The position numbers and the translations under genes were made by a program. Shown here piece after piece: positions 11,728-23,526 of a stretch of DNA of 64,000 nt. This DNA comes from Stenogyne calaminthoides. Lineage: Eukaryota > Streptophyta > Magnoliopsida > Lamiales > Lamiaceae. The notes beneath the pieces were generated by a model, which was not told where the DNA came from, did not search any database, and was given only the letters and a program-made list of their open reading frames with translations. How positions within the stretch are numbered: the first letter of the stretch is position 1; every line of letters begins with the position of its first letter. The stretch covers positions 3,596,001 through 3,660,000 of the forward strand of contig JBBCBC010000022.1 in NCBI GenBank assembly GCA_037126765.1, written 5' to 3'.

Positions 11728-12035
11728 AGAGTATGAGAATAGAGGACGATCTGATGGGCCAAAGTAATATTGACTATCCATAAGAATTGCCATTAAGCTA
11801 AACCCGATACAATAATTATTATATATGAACTCCGTTTTGAAAAACTTCTTTGACTTGAGATAAAACAGACAATTATGTATATGTAAGGATGGAATCACCC
11901 TATATATATATTTATATAGTTTTGATATGAAGTTCAATGATAATTTTTTATGGACCGCACAATAAATTAGTAGTTTCTAACTCAATATGATTTTGAGCAG
12001 GGTAGAGGCTATAGGGAAGAATGCGACTAGCATGA

Positions 12036-12173
12036 TAGTGAAGAGGACGTCAACTTAGCCAAGATGACTGCCCGAAAACCTGCATACAAGAGGGCATTGC
12101 CGCATTCTCTCTTAAGAAGAGAGGATATTACGGGCAAGTCATTCTTGGCTACTAAACGTCACTCTTCACTTCA
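12036..12173 (-). ncRNA. MIR169: MIR169-family microRNA precursor hairpin
   Basis: Read on the minus strand, the 5' arm (12151-12131) contains AGCCAAGAATGACTTGCC, one mismatch (G to A near position 9) from the core miR169 consensus. The 3' arm (12074-12054) contains GGCAGTCATCTTGGCTAA, pairing with two one-base bulges, as in the hairpin at 5.5 kb. The stem extends outward (gtgaagag at 12038-12045 with ctcttcac at 12162-12169). The plus-strand reading would give a 5' arm lacking two bases of the mature sequence, so minus is preferred. Expected targets are NF-YA mRNAs. Confidence 0.78.
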
Positions 12174-13014
12174 TACAAGCCATACCTTCCTAATTGTATT
12201 CGTAATATAATATTTACGATGTATACGATCTCTATTTATAGGCAAGATTTCTTAATGGAGAGATTCTCATTGGCCTTTCATACTACATATATCGACCCTT
12301 ATCCACTCTTTTTGACCCTGGAACATGCATATGGTTTTGTTGGAATATATTCTTGCAATCTCATTATTTGTGGAGGGAATGTCATCCTTGAAACACGTGA
12401 TCAGGATTGAGAGACTTGGTTTTGCCAAAGTATATAATCGATCACTCTACACATTACTATATGATCAGTTGCATCAAATTAAAATTTAAGTGAACGTGTC
12501 ATTAGTCAAATATGTAACGGAGAGCACCATAAATATGCCAAGAATTCAACTCTTCTCATGCCAGCAAATGAATTGATCATGAATTTATGACCGATAAAAT
12601 ATATATATATATATATATATATACGTGTATATATATATATATATTTATGTTAATAAACTTTATTTGAACTTGCAATGTTTATAATTATACATATATAGAA
12701 AAATAGGCATTGGCCATTGCCGCATGCAGGACCCACGAGATTTCTGAGACCTGGAAGATCCCTCACCCAATATTTGAACATTACAATATTATATAAGTAT
12801 TATTTTTATAAATAAATTAATATCTTATTAAGCTTCCGTCAATATGTATGTCAATGTCAGCATGTTTTCTTTTGTTTCATTATATTCTACTTTTTTTTTT
12901 AATAAAAACAATTGCCGGTCTCATATATATATATGAAACGGAATATCACTTATTGGCTAATAGAGCTTCAAACCAATCACATTTTAAGAGGAACATAACC
13001 GAAATATAGAATTT
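12174..13014. other. Gene-free, with (AT)n tract
   Basis: AT-rich sequence including an (AT)n/(TA)n tract at about 12598-12643 broken by cgtg. A 63-codon open frame at 12219 has no recognisable features. Confidence 0.5.
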
Positions 13015-13026
13015 GGAATTTCATGT

Positions 13027-13122
13027 TAAGTTTTTTTTAAAGGTGAAATGATAATTTGAACTCATGATCTCACGACATACGTACGTAACGGTGCTCTAAC
13101 CTTTTGAGTTAAATATTTCACT
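13027..13122 (-). mobile_element. Decayed tRNA-derived SINE (tentative)
   Basis: The minus strand carries gtgaaatatttaactcaaaa, ggttagagcac, gtgagatcatgagttcaaat and an A-rich tail, parallel in order and spacing to the SINE at 1465-1554 but more diverged (B box GAGTTCAAAT). No duplication could be fixed. Confidence 0.4.
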
Positions 13123-13149
13123 TTATATATATTACATTATACAAGAGTA

Positions 13150-13455
13150 ACAAGTGAAAGAATTATGTCTCATCTAAAAGTCCGAACTTGTAAAGAGGTG
13201 TGAAATTAATTCGTTTATTTAATTTTCCTAACAGTCCCCCTCACTCGAGGGCTGAATTATCTTACTCCATCATTAGGAGGAGGCACATCGAGCGAACAAT
13301 TTAATATGGATGTATGTGCTTTCAGTGGGAATCGAACCCAGGACGTGGTCGTGAGCCTGAAGGCTCTGATAACGTTAAAAATTATGTCTCATCTAAAATT
13401 ACTCTGAAATTAGAGAGGTGTGAAATTGATTCGTTTATTTAGTTTCCTTAATAAC
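13150..13455. repeat. Direct repeats flanking a short spacer
   Basis: Two copies of a motif running aattatgtctcatctaaaa ... gaggtgtgaaatt ... attcgtttattta occur at about 13161-13226 and 13380-13442, about 219 bp apart. The spacer ends in ggctctgata, resembling an initiator-Met-tRNA primer site, so this may be a tiny TRIM-like retroelement remnant. No gene. Confidence 0.4.
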
Positions 13456-13777
13456 AAGACACCCTCGTTATAATTAAATCTAATTTAGGGAAGCCATTAA
13501 TTATGAAAATTATTATAAACGATAAATAAAAGCTAATTCAATAAAATAAAATACTAAATTAATATTTTGATATCAACTCATTTAAGATCAGGGTAAAGGT
13601 ACATCCAAACCCTTGAAGTATTTGTTCAAATAAAAAAAGTTATATGAATTACTTCTACACAAAAATCCATTTAGGGTTAATTCCTTGAATTTGAGGTTAC
13701 ATATACAATTGTATCTTATCCCTTGAGTTTAATCTTGTACTTTTAAAATAACATAACATATAAAATACTAAATTAAA

Positions 13778-13985
13778 GTGAAAATACCTCCTTTTGCCCA
13801 AAATTTGAGGTGACCAAATATTTTTGCCCTCTTTTGGTGAAAAAAAACATTTTTGCCCTTTAGGGGTGAGTACCTTTTGCCCCTTAATATGTATTTCATC
13901 AATTTAAAAAGTCAAAACTTACTAATCCTCCAAACCTACACTAACCCATTTTCCAAACCTAGTCTTACCCATTGTCCAACCCTAC
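13778..13985 (+). repeat. Left terminal inverted repeat of the MULE
   Basis: Begins gtgaaaatacctccttttgc; partner of 55945-56173. The two arms differ by many substitutions and small indels, so the insertion is old. Confidence 0.8.
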
Positions 13986-14105
13986 ACTAATCATAAAACT
14001 CAATTACACATAGTCAAACACACACACAAACGAAACTAAATGAAAAAAAAATTGGAGTATTAACCAGGTGAAAAAAAAAATCTTTATTTTACAATTCTTC
14101 CTTTT

Positions 14106-14292
14106 AACTAGGTGCTTAGCCACCTGGCCAATGGGCTCCTCAATTGAGTGGGAGACCCAGGTTCAATTCCCTTCGGGAACGAATTGGAGTATGGGAGTTA
14201 TAAGGTGGCTTGGTGAATTTGTGGAGTATTTGGGTGTTTGGTGTACTAACTACTAACAACTAACTTTGTCCGATCAAAAAAAAGAAAATGAA
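14106..14292 (+). mobile_element. tRNA-derived SINE in the MULE 5' end
   Basis: Contains gcttagccacctggccaatg (A-box region), B-box-like aggttcaattcc and a 3' end ccgatcaaaaaaaa followed by an A-rich tail. The order and tail fit a plant SINE on the plus strand. Boundaries are approximate; no clean duplication was found in the A-rich flanks. It lies between the MULE end and the transposase leader. Confidence 0.6.
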
Positions 14293-14299
14293 AAAATTT

Positions 14300-14529
14300 T
14301 TGCAAAATTCACAAATCCTTCATTTGTTCTTCATCTGTTATTCTCCATTTGTTATTCTCCATTCCTCTATTGCCGGAAATTGCCTGGCCGCCGGTGTCGT
14401 CCCTTCATCGGATTAAACACATTCTATTTCCACCTGGGTTGAGTGCGACAGTGTGAACAGGGAACCTATTTTCGGCGGCGATATTTCTTACGATTTCGAA
14501 GAACCGAGAACCCAGTCCAGATAATGTAA

Positions 14530-14568
<39 letters not shown>

Positions 14569-15329
14569 GTTTTGACTCAATGTTTTTGTGTATTTATATT
14601 GATTTCCTTGGGCATTTCTGTATTTGAAATAATTATGAACATTTAATGCGAGAACATATTTGGGCATTTAATTGGGCATTAATTGTGTTGGGCATTAAAT
14701 TTATTGGGTATTGAATTGGACATTAGTTTTGTTGGGCATTAAATGTGAGAAGATTTAATTCAACAGATAGTTGAACATATTTGATTATTTAATTGGTCAT
14801 TCATGCGCGAAAATAGAATGAAATGTATCAGTTTATCAATTGAAAGGTATGAGTGGATACAACTAATTAAGTTTCAGATTACTTACAGGTTTTCACAACA
14901 TTTTATATTCTTCTTATCAACACATTTGGGTATTTACAATTTAGAACAGAATTGATATAGGTATATATTGTCCAGTGAATTAATTATTGTTCTATGTTAA
15001 AGTATTACTGTTTAGACTGAAATGTATACACTTTAGAATGTATATAATTCTGTTTAAGTTGGGCTAATGTTCTTTAGAACTGTTTATAGTGTAATTATTA
15101 ACAGTTGATAATCTTGAAAACGAAGATTTGTTATAGTCCATTGCATAAATGACACAAGACTGCATAATTTATATTAGAATGATAATTACATATTTAAAAT
15201 ATACACAAAAGGACCTACAACTGTAAAGATATTGTATTGTTGCTTTTGTAATGGTTTGGAGCTAATATTTGTAAACCTTATAAAGTTTAATTTTTTGATA
15301 CATTCTCACTACTCTTCAACATATTGTAG
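14300..15329 (+). other. Transposase leader exon and first intron
   Basis: The stretch to about 14525 is leader-like (GC-richer, ending gataat|gtaagt), followed by a (TA)n tract (14530-14562) and an AT-rich region ending atattgtag just before the ATG at 15330. This reads as a 5' UTR exon and an intron of about 0.8 kb. Confidence 0.45.
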
Positions 15330-15357
15330 ATGTTTGGAAGAAAATATTTGTTCATAC

Positions 15358-17394
15358 TGTTGGAATTTAGAGGCAATTAAACACGTAATACATGCGCAGC
15401 GGAATTAAACAGTTCACCAACAACGAACATATAATTGCATAAACGATTACGAATAAACATAACAAGAAATCTTACAGTAATTCAAGAGCAGATTTCTCAA
15501 CTTTGGTATCCACGTAATCCCCGTTCACAGACTTGCACAGATTTATCAGCGTTGAATCCCGAGATGAATTTGCTAGGAAAATTCTAACTCTAGATTTTAT
15601 GAGAGAATTTGAACAACCGTTTTATGGATTCCCAAGAGCTCATATATATAGGAGGGGCCTAGCTTAAATATTAAGCTAACCTGATTAGGAAATAAAATCC
15701 CTAATCTTTATTTGAATAAATCTTTTATATTTATTTCCTACATATAAAATCTCTACGGATTTAATTCCCGTATATGTCAAATCTCTACTATTTATTTCCA
15801 TATATATTAAATCCTACAATAATATTCCATATATTATTATTGGGAATTCCTATTTAATTAAATCAAATTTAATTAAACATTAAAAATAATTAATTCCAAA
15901 TTAATCCATTATTAATTAATTCTCCATAAATTAACTATTAAATCCAATTTAACATTTAATCAACCAACTATAATCCGTAAAAGGGAACTACTTGTTGTGT
16001 GACCCATAGGCCCTCATATATCAAGCGATTAGTCAAACTAACGGTCTTAATTGAACCCTAGACAATAAATCAGACATTCTCAACATATGAGGTACGTTGC
16101 GAGAAACATGCAACTACATGTAACTGTAACATGGGCTATTTCATCGATGATTACTCAAGGTTCGGGTACATTTTTCTCATGAAACACAAATCCAAAACCT
16201 TTGATAAATTCAAAGAGTTCAAAGCCGAAGTGGAGAATCATAGGGAAAAGAGTATCAAGTTTCTACGATCTGATCGTGGAGGCGAATACCTCAATGATGA
16301 GTTTTTGAACTACCTGTCAGACGAGGGTATTGTGTTCCCAGTTAACTGCACCTGGAAACCCTTAATAAATGGGGTTTCAGAATGAAGAAACATAACACTC
16401 TTAGAAATGGTCAGATCCATGATGAGTTATACAAATCTACCCAAGTCGTTTTGGGGTCATGCCTTTGAAACGTCGGCTTATTTTATGAATTTAGTGTCAT
16501 CCAAATCGGTTCCCAAAACCTCTAGAGAGTTGTGGACCGGGCGCAAGCCTAGTCTGAGACATCTTAGGATCTGGGGATTTCCTCATTTCATTCACGAATA
16601 CTCGATTAGTCTTGAACATGATGAAGTGTCTATTCAAATAATTAAATCAATTTATCTCTAATCACTAATTGATCACTCGTGTCACACTTGGCCACAAAGT
16701 CCAAGTTGACATGCATTGGCCAATGACTTTGATCCAATTATGATGAGAAAATGAGTATTCTCTCTAAATCCACTTTGAGGAATGAATCATTTTCTTGGCT
16801 CAACTACCACGCACATGCACTTCGTGATGAACCCAATCCAAGCCATATCTAGCCATGGAAGGGTGCAAGCGTCGGTCATGGTCAAAGTTCATCGCTCCAC
16901 ATATGTCGTGCGTATTGACCTCAAGTCAAAGGAGTATCGCATCGCTCCCACTAACCAAGACACCCGTAGACACATATAGTGGAACTACATCAAACAGTTT
17001 CTCGGATGGGTATATGAATACCCTCTAGGTATTTGTGCATCCATCATGAGATACCCAGTATCTCGTAGTAAGTGAGATCTTACTACACTCTGTAAGAGTA
17101 TGATGCAGATCGCACATCAATCTCCATTGCATCATCAATATCCTATTCTTGATGATCCTCGATTGGGGCTATTTGAGAATCACGCTTACGTCATCTGAGT
17201 TCTCACACACTCAATGACAACAGTGACTCAAGGGAACACAGATAAGAACAAATGCAAACAATCAAACATAATATTCTAATAAGTGCAACGCCATATATTT
17301 AATATTAAATAAATAATAATATTAAACCAACATTGAATATTATTTGAGTATTATGTCCTTACAATGGATTGTCTCTAGGACACTAACTCTAACA
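15358..17394 (-). repeat. 3' LTR of the first Copia element
   Basis: 2037 bp, about 430 bp longer than its partner because of an integrase fragment at 16140-16575. Apart from that block it follows the other LTR closely, including the small open frame at 16782-16979 (24520-24717 in the other LTR), which I treat as LTR sequence and not a gene. Confidence 0.92.
16140..16575 (+). pseudogene. Copia integrase fragment inside an LTR, inverted
   Basis: About 436 bp present only in this LTR. The plus strand encodes integrase-core motifs: FIDDYSRFGYIFLMKHKSK with the second catalytic Asp, LRSDRGGEYLNDEF approaching the catalytic Glu region, and KSFWGHAFETSAYFMN from the C-terminal half. A stop separates the halves. 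The breakpoints are sharp: both LTRs share gggctat on the left and gatttcctc on the right. The sequence resembles the integrase of the host element (MKHKSESFEKFKQCKAEVEK) but lies in the opposite orientation, so it came from a related copy or by ectopic repair. Confidence 0.85.
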
Positions 17395-17406
17395 ATCTCC
17401 CACTTG
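17395..17406 (-). promoter_or_regulatory. Polypurine tract of the first Copia element
   Basis: The minus strand reads caagtgggagat immediately before the 3' LTR start TGTTAGAG, the standard Copia plus-strand primer position. Confidence 0.85.
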
Positions 17407-20400
17407 AACTAGAGCCAATCACCAACATGTCTAACCCTAGACCATCAAAATGTCTAGTGTGTACATGAACACTCAAAGCCTTGGTGAAAGGATCAGCCAA
17501 ATTATCTTCTGTGGGTACACGTTCTAACTCTATCTCTCCTCTAACGATTATCTCTCTTATCAAGTGATAACGTCTCGGTACATGCTTGTTTCTGTTATTG
17601 GATCATGGTTCCTTAGCTTGCGCAACCGCACCAGTGTTGTCAAAATATAACTTTATTGGACTGCTGACACTCGGAACTACCCCTAGTTCACTTAAGAACT
17701 GTTTTATCCAGACAACTTCCTTGGTAGCTTCTGCTGCAGCAATGTACTCAGCTCTGGTTGTTGAATCCGCGGTAGTATCTTGTTTGGAACTATTCCAACT
17801 AATCGCCCCACCATTGAGAGTGAACACACAGCCTGACTGAGATTTATAATCATCACAGTCAGATTGGAAACTTGCGTCGGCATAGCCAGTGGCAACCAGC
17901 TCTGATTGTCCTCCATAGACCAGAAAGCAATCTTTAGTACGTGTGAGGTACTTAAGAATGTTCTTGACAGCAATCCAGTGAGGTTCACCCGGATTCTGTT
18001 GGTATCTACCAGTGGTGCTGACAGCGAAGGCCACATCTGGCCTAGTGCAGGTCATAGCGTACATGATGGATCAAATTGCAGATGATATGGTATATCCTTC
18101 ATGCGCTGGATATCAACGTCTATAGAAGAACAATCCTTTTTAGACAACTTTATCCGAGTAGCTATACCTCTATACCTACGATACTCTGACTTCGGTAAAG
18201 ATAGATCACGCTAAGTAAAAGCTTCTGATTCACCATTATGAAATTCTACCTCAACCATTCTCTTTGTGCATTTGCTTAAGACATGAAATTAGAAGTTGAT
18301 GGCATGCCGACAGAGAACCTCTCTTAGAGTTCTCCATCGCAAATCGCTTCAACACCTTGTCTACATAGGTGGACTGTGACAGCCCCAACATCTTCTTGGA
18401 TCTATCCCTATGGATCTTGATCCCTAAGATGTAGCAGGCTTCACCAAGATCCTTTCATCAGGAAGGTCTTTGACAACCATTCTTTCACGGACTACATGAG
18501 TGGGATATTGTTTCCCATATCATCGACATACACAACTATGAAGACAATATTCTTCCCATTGCATTTTCGATAGACGCACGGATCTTCCAAGTTTCTGATG
18601 AAGTCAAATGATTTGACAGCCTCATCAAAACGGATATTCCAACTCCTAGAAGCTTGCTTCAATCCATAAATGGATCGTTTAAGCTTGCACACAAGATTAG
18701 ATTTTGACTTTGATATAAAACCTTCAGGTTGAGTCATAAACACTTCCTTATCAATGTTACCATTTAGGAAAGCTGTTTTGACGTCCATCTACCAAATTTC
18801 ATAATCTAGATGTGCTGCTACCGCAAGTAAAATTCGAATGGACTTGATTTTAGCAACCGATGAGAAAGTCTCGTCGTAGTCAATGCCTTCGCGTTGACTA
18901 TAACATTTCGCCACCAACCTAGGCTTGTAGGTTTGTACTTTGCCATTTGCATCAGTCTTGCGCTTGAAGACCCATTTGCAACCTATGGGTCTAATCCCTT
19001 TCGGAAACTCAACCAAGTCCCAAACTTGATTGACGTACATCGAGTCCATCTCGAATTTCATGGCTTCATGCCACTTCTTTAAGTCAACATCTAATGTTGT
19101 CTTAGTGTAAGTTCTAGGTTCGTCTTTATCTGGGATCTCCACGTCATCATGCTCCTCTACGAGGAAGCCATAATATCTAGTGGGGGGATTACGAACTCTA
19201 GTGGACTTACGCAGTTGTGGTTGTTCAGGCTGCACATTCTGATCGTGAAAATTTTATGGTGCAGCGATTTCATCGTCGACCGAGGAGGCCTCAAGAGAGA
19301 CACTTCCGGATGCTCCCTGAGCACTTTCGGATACCTCTTGGGCGGGAGTTTGAACTATGTTGTTCTCATTCTTCCTACTTGGAGTTTGTTGCTCGGGCAA
19401 TGCAACTCCAATTACGCTCCCACTGGCTGAAAGAGGATCACTTAGTGATAAACTTCCACCATGTGAGCTGCTGAATACTCCCACTGATTCTTTGTCATGT
19501 TGCTTTGACAAGACATCGGTCTCCTTGTTAATTTTTGGTTATTGAATTTCTTCAAGTTCCATCGACTTACGGCCTTGTTCCTTGAAGACATAGTCTTCTT
19601 CAAGGAATTTGGCCTGCCTAGAAACAATCACTGTTTGTTTCTCAGGGAGATAGAAATAATATCCTCTAATTTCCTTAGGATATCCCACAAAGTAACCCTT
19701 TTCACATTTTGATTCCAACTTATCAGTGAGCATTTTCTTCACAAACGCGGGGCAACCCCACATTCTCATGTGAGAGAAATTTGGCTTCTTGCCATGCCAT
19801 AGAGATGGAATCATATATTCAGAATGTAGATTGAGGTTTGGAGTGTGTATCCCCATAAGAATGTTGGAAGAGAGGAAAAGATCATCTTGGACCTTACCAT
19901 GTCCAACAAGGTTCTGTTTCTCCTCTCGGACACTCCATTCATTTGGGGTGTGCCGTGAGGAGTCCATTGTGATTGGATTCCATGCAACTTCAGATAATTA
20001 GTGAGTTCATGGCTAAGATATTATCCTCCTCGATTTAATCGAATATTCTTAATACTCTTACCAAGATGCTTCTCTACTTCAGCTTTACACTGTTTGAACT
20101 TCTCAAAAGATTCAGATTTGTGTTTCATCAGATACCCATACCCGAACCTAGAGAAATCATCAGTAAAAGTTATGAAGCAGCCAAAGTGACCCCTAGCTAG
20201 AGTGGGTAATGGTCCACAAGCATCACTGTAGATCAACTCTAGAACTTCTTTGGCATGAACCCCTTTCCTAGAAAAGGGTTTGTTGATCATTTTGCCCTTA
20301 AGACAAGATTCGCAGTTTTCATAAGGCTCAAAGTCGAATGAGGCTAAGTAGTCCAACTTTCTTAACCTTGCGATTCTTTTCTCATTTGCATGACCAAGTC

Positions 20401-20830
20401 TACAGTGCCACAAGAAAGTCGGGTTTTCATGATTACTAAGTTTGAGTCTTTTATTTTGTATATTAAGAATGTTATGTCCACAATGTAAAAAATATAAACC
20501 ATTAGATAAAGGAGCATTTCCATACACATCACCATTAAGCGAAAAATAACAATTATTGTTTGCAAAATGGAAGGAAAAACCTTCAATATCCAACATCGGA
20601 ATAGAAATAATATTGCGGGTAATAGAAGGAACAAAATAACAATTATTCAGTTCAAGTCTAAAACCAGATGGTAAATCTAAAACGTAAACGCCAACACGTT
20701 CAGCAACAACTCTTGCTCCATTCTCAACGTGTAAAGCGACTTCACCCAGCCTAACTGCCCTGCTATCCTTGAGACACTGCACATTTGTACAAATGTGTGA
20801 GCCACAACCGGTATCTAATACCCTGTAGTT
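17400..20830 (-). pseudogene. Copia pol: protease, integrase, RT, RNase H (broken)
   Basis: Read leftward: protease active site VLDTGCGSHIC near 20820; gag-pre-integrase HHCC finger (WHCRLGHANEKR ... CESCLKGK) at about 20400-20290; integrase core with catalytic Asps in IYSDACGPL and TFTDDFSRFG (20250-20150); integrase C-terminal part (19967-19539); linker and RT from 19511 with CKWVFKRK, LVAKCYSQREGIDYDETF, MDVKTAFLNG and the polymerase motif YVDD (about 18510); RNase H with YADASFQSDCDDYKSQSG and TRAEYIAAAEA (18064-17603). Frameshifts or stops fall near 20021, 19539, 18789, 18490 and 18070, so no intact polyprotein can be made. Confidence 0.9.
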
Positions 20831-21702
20831 ATATCATTTGTGGACATGTTTATCTCAATAACAAACATACTTGTTCCAGTGGCTGAGACACCTTGTGTCT
20901 TCTTTTCAGCAGCTAGAACCTTGCAGTCCTTCTTCCAATGCCCCTTCACTAGCAATGGAGGCATACATCCTTGTCCACCCTCTCCCTCTTTTGAATTCCA
21001 CCTTTGGGCTTGGCTTGGAGCCTTTCTTTGTCTTGCCCCTTCGCTTCTTCTTTCCTTTAGGAGTAGAAGAAGTAGAGGCACTCACCATGAGCACGGGTTT
21101 TTCCTTAGAAGTGGAAGACTCAAAGGTCTTTAGTATGTTATGTAGCTCGGGCATAGTCGATTACGTCTTATTCATATTAAAGTTTACTTTGAAACTCGAA
21201 TATGAATCGGGAAGTGACTGAAGAATGGCATAAACAGCAACATTGATCTTGAGCTCAATGCCAAGATGACCAAGTTTCTCAGCCCAATCATCTTTAACAC
21301 ATGAGGAGAAAACTTCCCTTCCTCAGACAATCAATATCTAAACAGATCTCTCATCACTTCATAAATCTCGGAACGAGATTCATAATCAAAGAGATCTTTC
21401 AGATGCTTGATCATCTCAAAGGGAAGCATCTTCTCTTGCTGCCCTTGCAATTTGGGAGTCATCCCGAGTAGCATAACACACTGAACCTGGGAAGCATCCT
21501 CTTGATGCTTCTTCTGAGATGCAGCGTCAAACGCCTCAGCCTCTTCAGTACCAGTCTCCGGGGTAGTAGGGAATGACGTGTCTAACATGTACTCAATCTT
21601 TTCTTTCCTGAGCACCAAACGAACGTTTCGATGCCAGTCGAAAAAGTTTGGCCCAACCAATTTGTTCATTTCCAAAAGGCTTCTCAATGACAAGTTGTTC
21701 AT
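20831..21702 (-). pseudogene. Copia gag (broken)
   Basis: Starts at 21702 with MNNLSLRSLLEMNKLVGPNF then DWHRNVRLVLRKEKIEYML, the UBN2-type Copia capsid region, to 21331. A frameshifted tail (21154-20906) is rich in Lys and Ser, and a decayed nucleocapsid zinc knuckle (GHWKKDC, near 20930) precedes the protease. Gag would form the virus-like particle and bind RNA. Confidence 0.85.
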
Positions 21703-23514
21703 TTCAACAATCCTAGAGAAATAAAATAAAATGGGAATTAAAACACATAATTCATATGATCAATATTCAGCAATCAAAATAAATATGGCCTTTAAATTTA
21801 TTTTGTTTCCATTATTTTAACATACTTAATGACCTCATCGGAAAAGTACAAATATATATCTAATATAAATCATAATGGAACAGGATCCACATTACTACTA
21901 TCATAATCCCAGCGAGGGCTGATCATTACAATAGCATAACTGGTAGGTCTCCAAACCAATTACAAATCTGCAATTCCTAGTTTGTCGAACCTAGTTCGAC
22001 TGATGTCCCTACCCTTTTTGTTTGCATGAGGCTAGCGAAATAAAGTTAAGTTGGTTTACAACCATAAAACGGCGAAATTATATGTCCCTATAAAAGTCCC
22101 GTTTGATGTAGATTCAAGCAAAAGAAGAGGGTCATTAAGTACTCATTGGAACGAAATCTCCGGTTTACTTTTAACTTTGATGGAAGACATCTTATCAAAT
22201 TAATGAGAAAATCATATTTTGGAGTGGAACATTTTTAAAGGCGGGGTATTAATTGCTTAATCGAGATCCATCATGATATCTAAGTCACATTTGAGCAATT
22301 ATGGACTAACAAATATTTGGGCGCCGTCTACCCAAGCATTTAATACGGTCCAACAAATATTGGGCGCCTCCTACCCGAACAGTTATAATGCAAACTTAAA
22401 TTGCGTTAACTAATTTAAACGAGTAAACAAGTTAACAGTGAGTTTTAATAAATCTTTTAGAAAATCGAATTTTAAATTCATTTAAAAAAAATTCAATTTT
22501 AAGATTATTAAATATGATTAATCCAATTAATCGTCTTGGTCCAACCAATTTTAATTTCAGAATTAAATCTAATAAAGTTCCAAAAATTAAATTTTAATTA
22601 TTTTATTTCCGGGGGCTCAGGAGCAATTTCTGAAATTTGCAAGGGAGGGCCTGTCCCGAATCGAATTTGCAAAACAGCCCTCCTACATCATCACCATTAC
22701 AAATCGAATCCAATCCGAAAAAATTGTACAAATCATCCAAATTCCAGAATATCATTTTTATCACAATCAATCTAATTAATTAATCCCATTATATCGAACC
22801 AAGAACCAAAAAACAAAATTGTACAGATTCATGTTCGAAAAATAGGGGCGACGGAAACAGGCGAAACGACTCGACGAGCACGGCCGCTCGAACAGGTGCG
22901 AGTCACCACCGCTGCTCTTCGTGTGCAGGCGACTCGCCGCCGTGAACGAGAGCATAGCGGAAGGGGCGCGCGCGGAGCCGCTACCCCTTAATCGAACTAG
23001 TTCGAAACCAGAGCGAGACGAGGAAGACGATCGAGTCGGCGGCACACCGCCTTTAGACGCATCGAGATGGACACACCGATCAAGCCTCGAAGACGCCCAA
23101 GCAAAGAAAACCCTAAATCGGAACGAATCGGTGGCGCATCGCCACGAATGAGCCGAAACAGAGGGAGGCACACCGCCGTGAAAAGAGGCGGAACGGCAAG
23201 CGTCTCGAAGACGATTAGCAGAGGAGCGGGGTCATGATTCGCACCGCGGGCTTCCGCACGCATCGCGAGGCATGGCGCCTAGCGCCGGCCTTCAGCGACG
23301 TGGCATAGCACCCGGTCGAAGGGGGTGAGACATGCAGTGCAGCGGCGAATCCCCAAAGGGGAAACCCTAATTTTGGGACGAAGGGGACGAAGTCGAGCGA
23401 CCAAATAAAATAACAAAGGGGGTGCGGTTTTTGTCCATCAAAACCGTGCTCCAGGTTTTAATTTTTTTTAATTAAAATCAGTTTTAATATGCAATTAAAA
23501 ACAAGAGCCTGGAT
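21703..23514 (-). other. Long untranslated leader, partly GC-rich
   Basis: 1.8 kb lies between the primer site and the gag start. About 22850-23400 is strikingly GC-rich against AT-rich surroundings and gives open frames on both strands with no recognisable domain. I treat it as leader RNA sequence, perhaps with packaging or structural roles, or as captured DNA. Confidence 0.5.
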
Positions 23515-23525
23515 CTCTGATACCA
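23515..23525 (-). promoter_or_regulatory. Primer binding site (initiator Met tRNA)
   Basis: The minus strand reads TGGTATCAGAG directly after the 5' LTR, complementary to the 3' end of initiator methionine tRNA. Confidence 0.9.
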
Positions 23526-23526
23526 C

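Noticed and set aside
10346..11736. Target duplication for the outer TIR element
   Set aside because: The 9-bp flanks (aaacaaatg and agagtatga) do not match, so no duplication is claimed.
16782..16979. 65-codon frame repeated at 24520-24717
   Set aside because: It occurs at the same place in both LTRs of one element and has no domain, so it is LTR sequence and not a gene pair.
22776..23263. GC-rich open frames on both strands
   Set aside because: They lie in the untranslated leader of a Copia element, overlap each other in several frames and show no domain; composition alone explains them.
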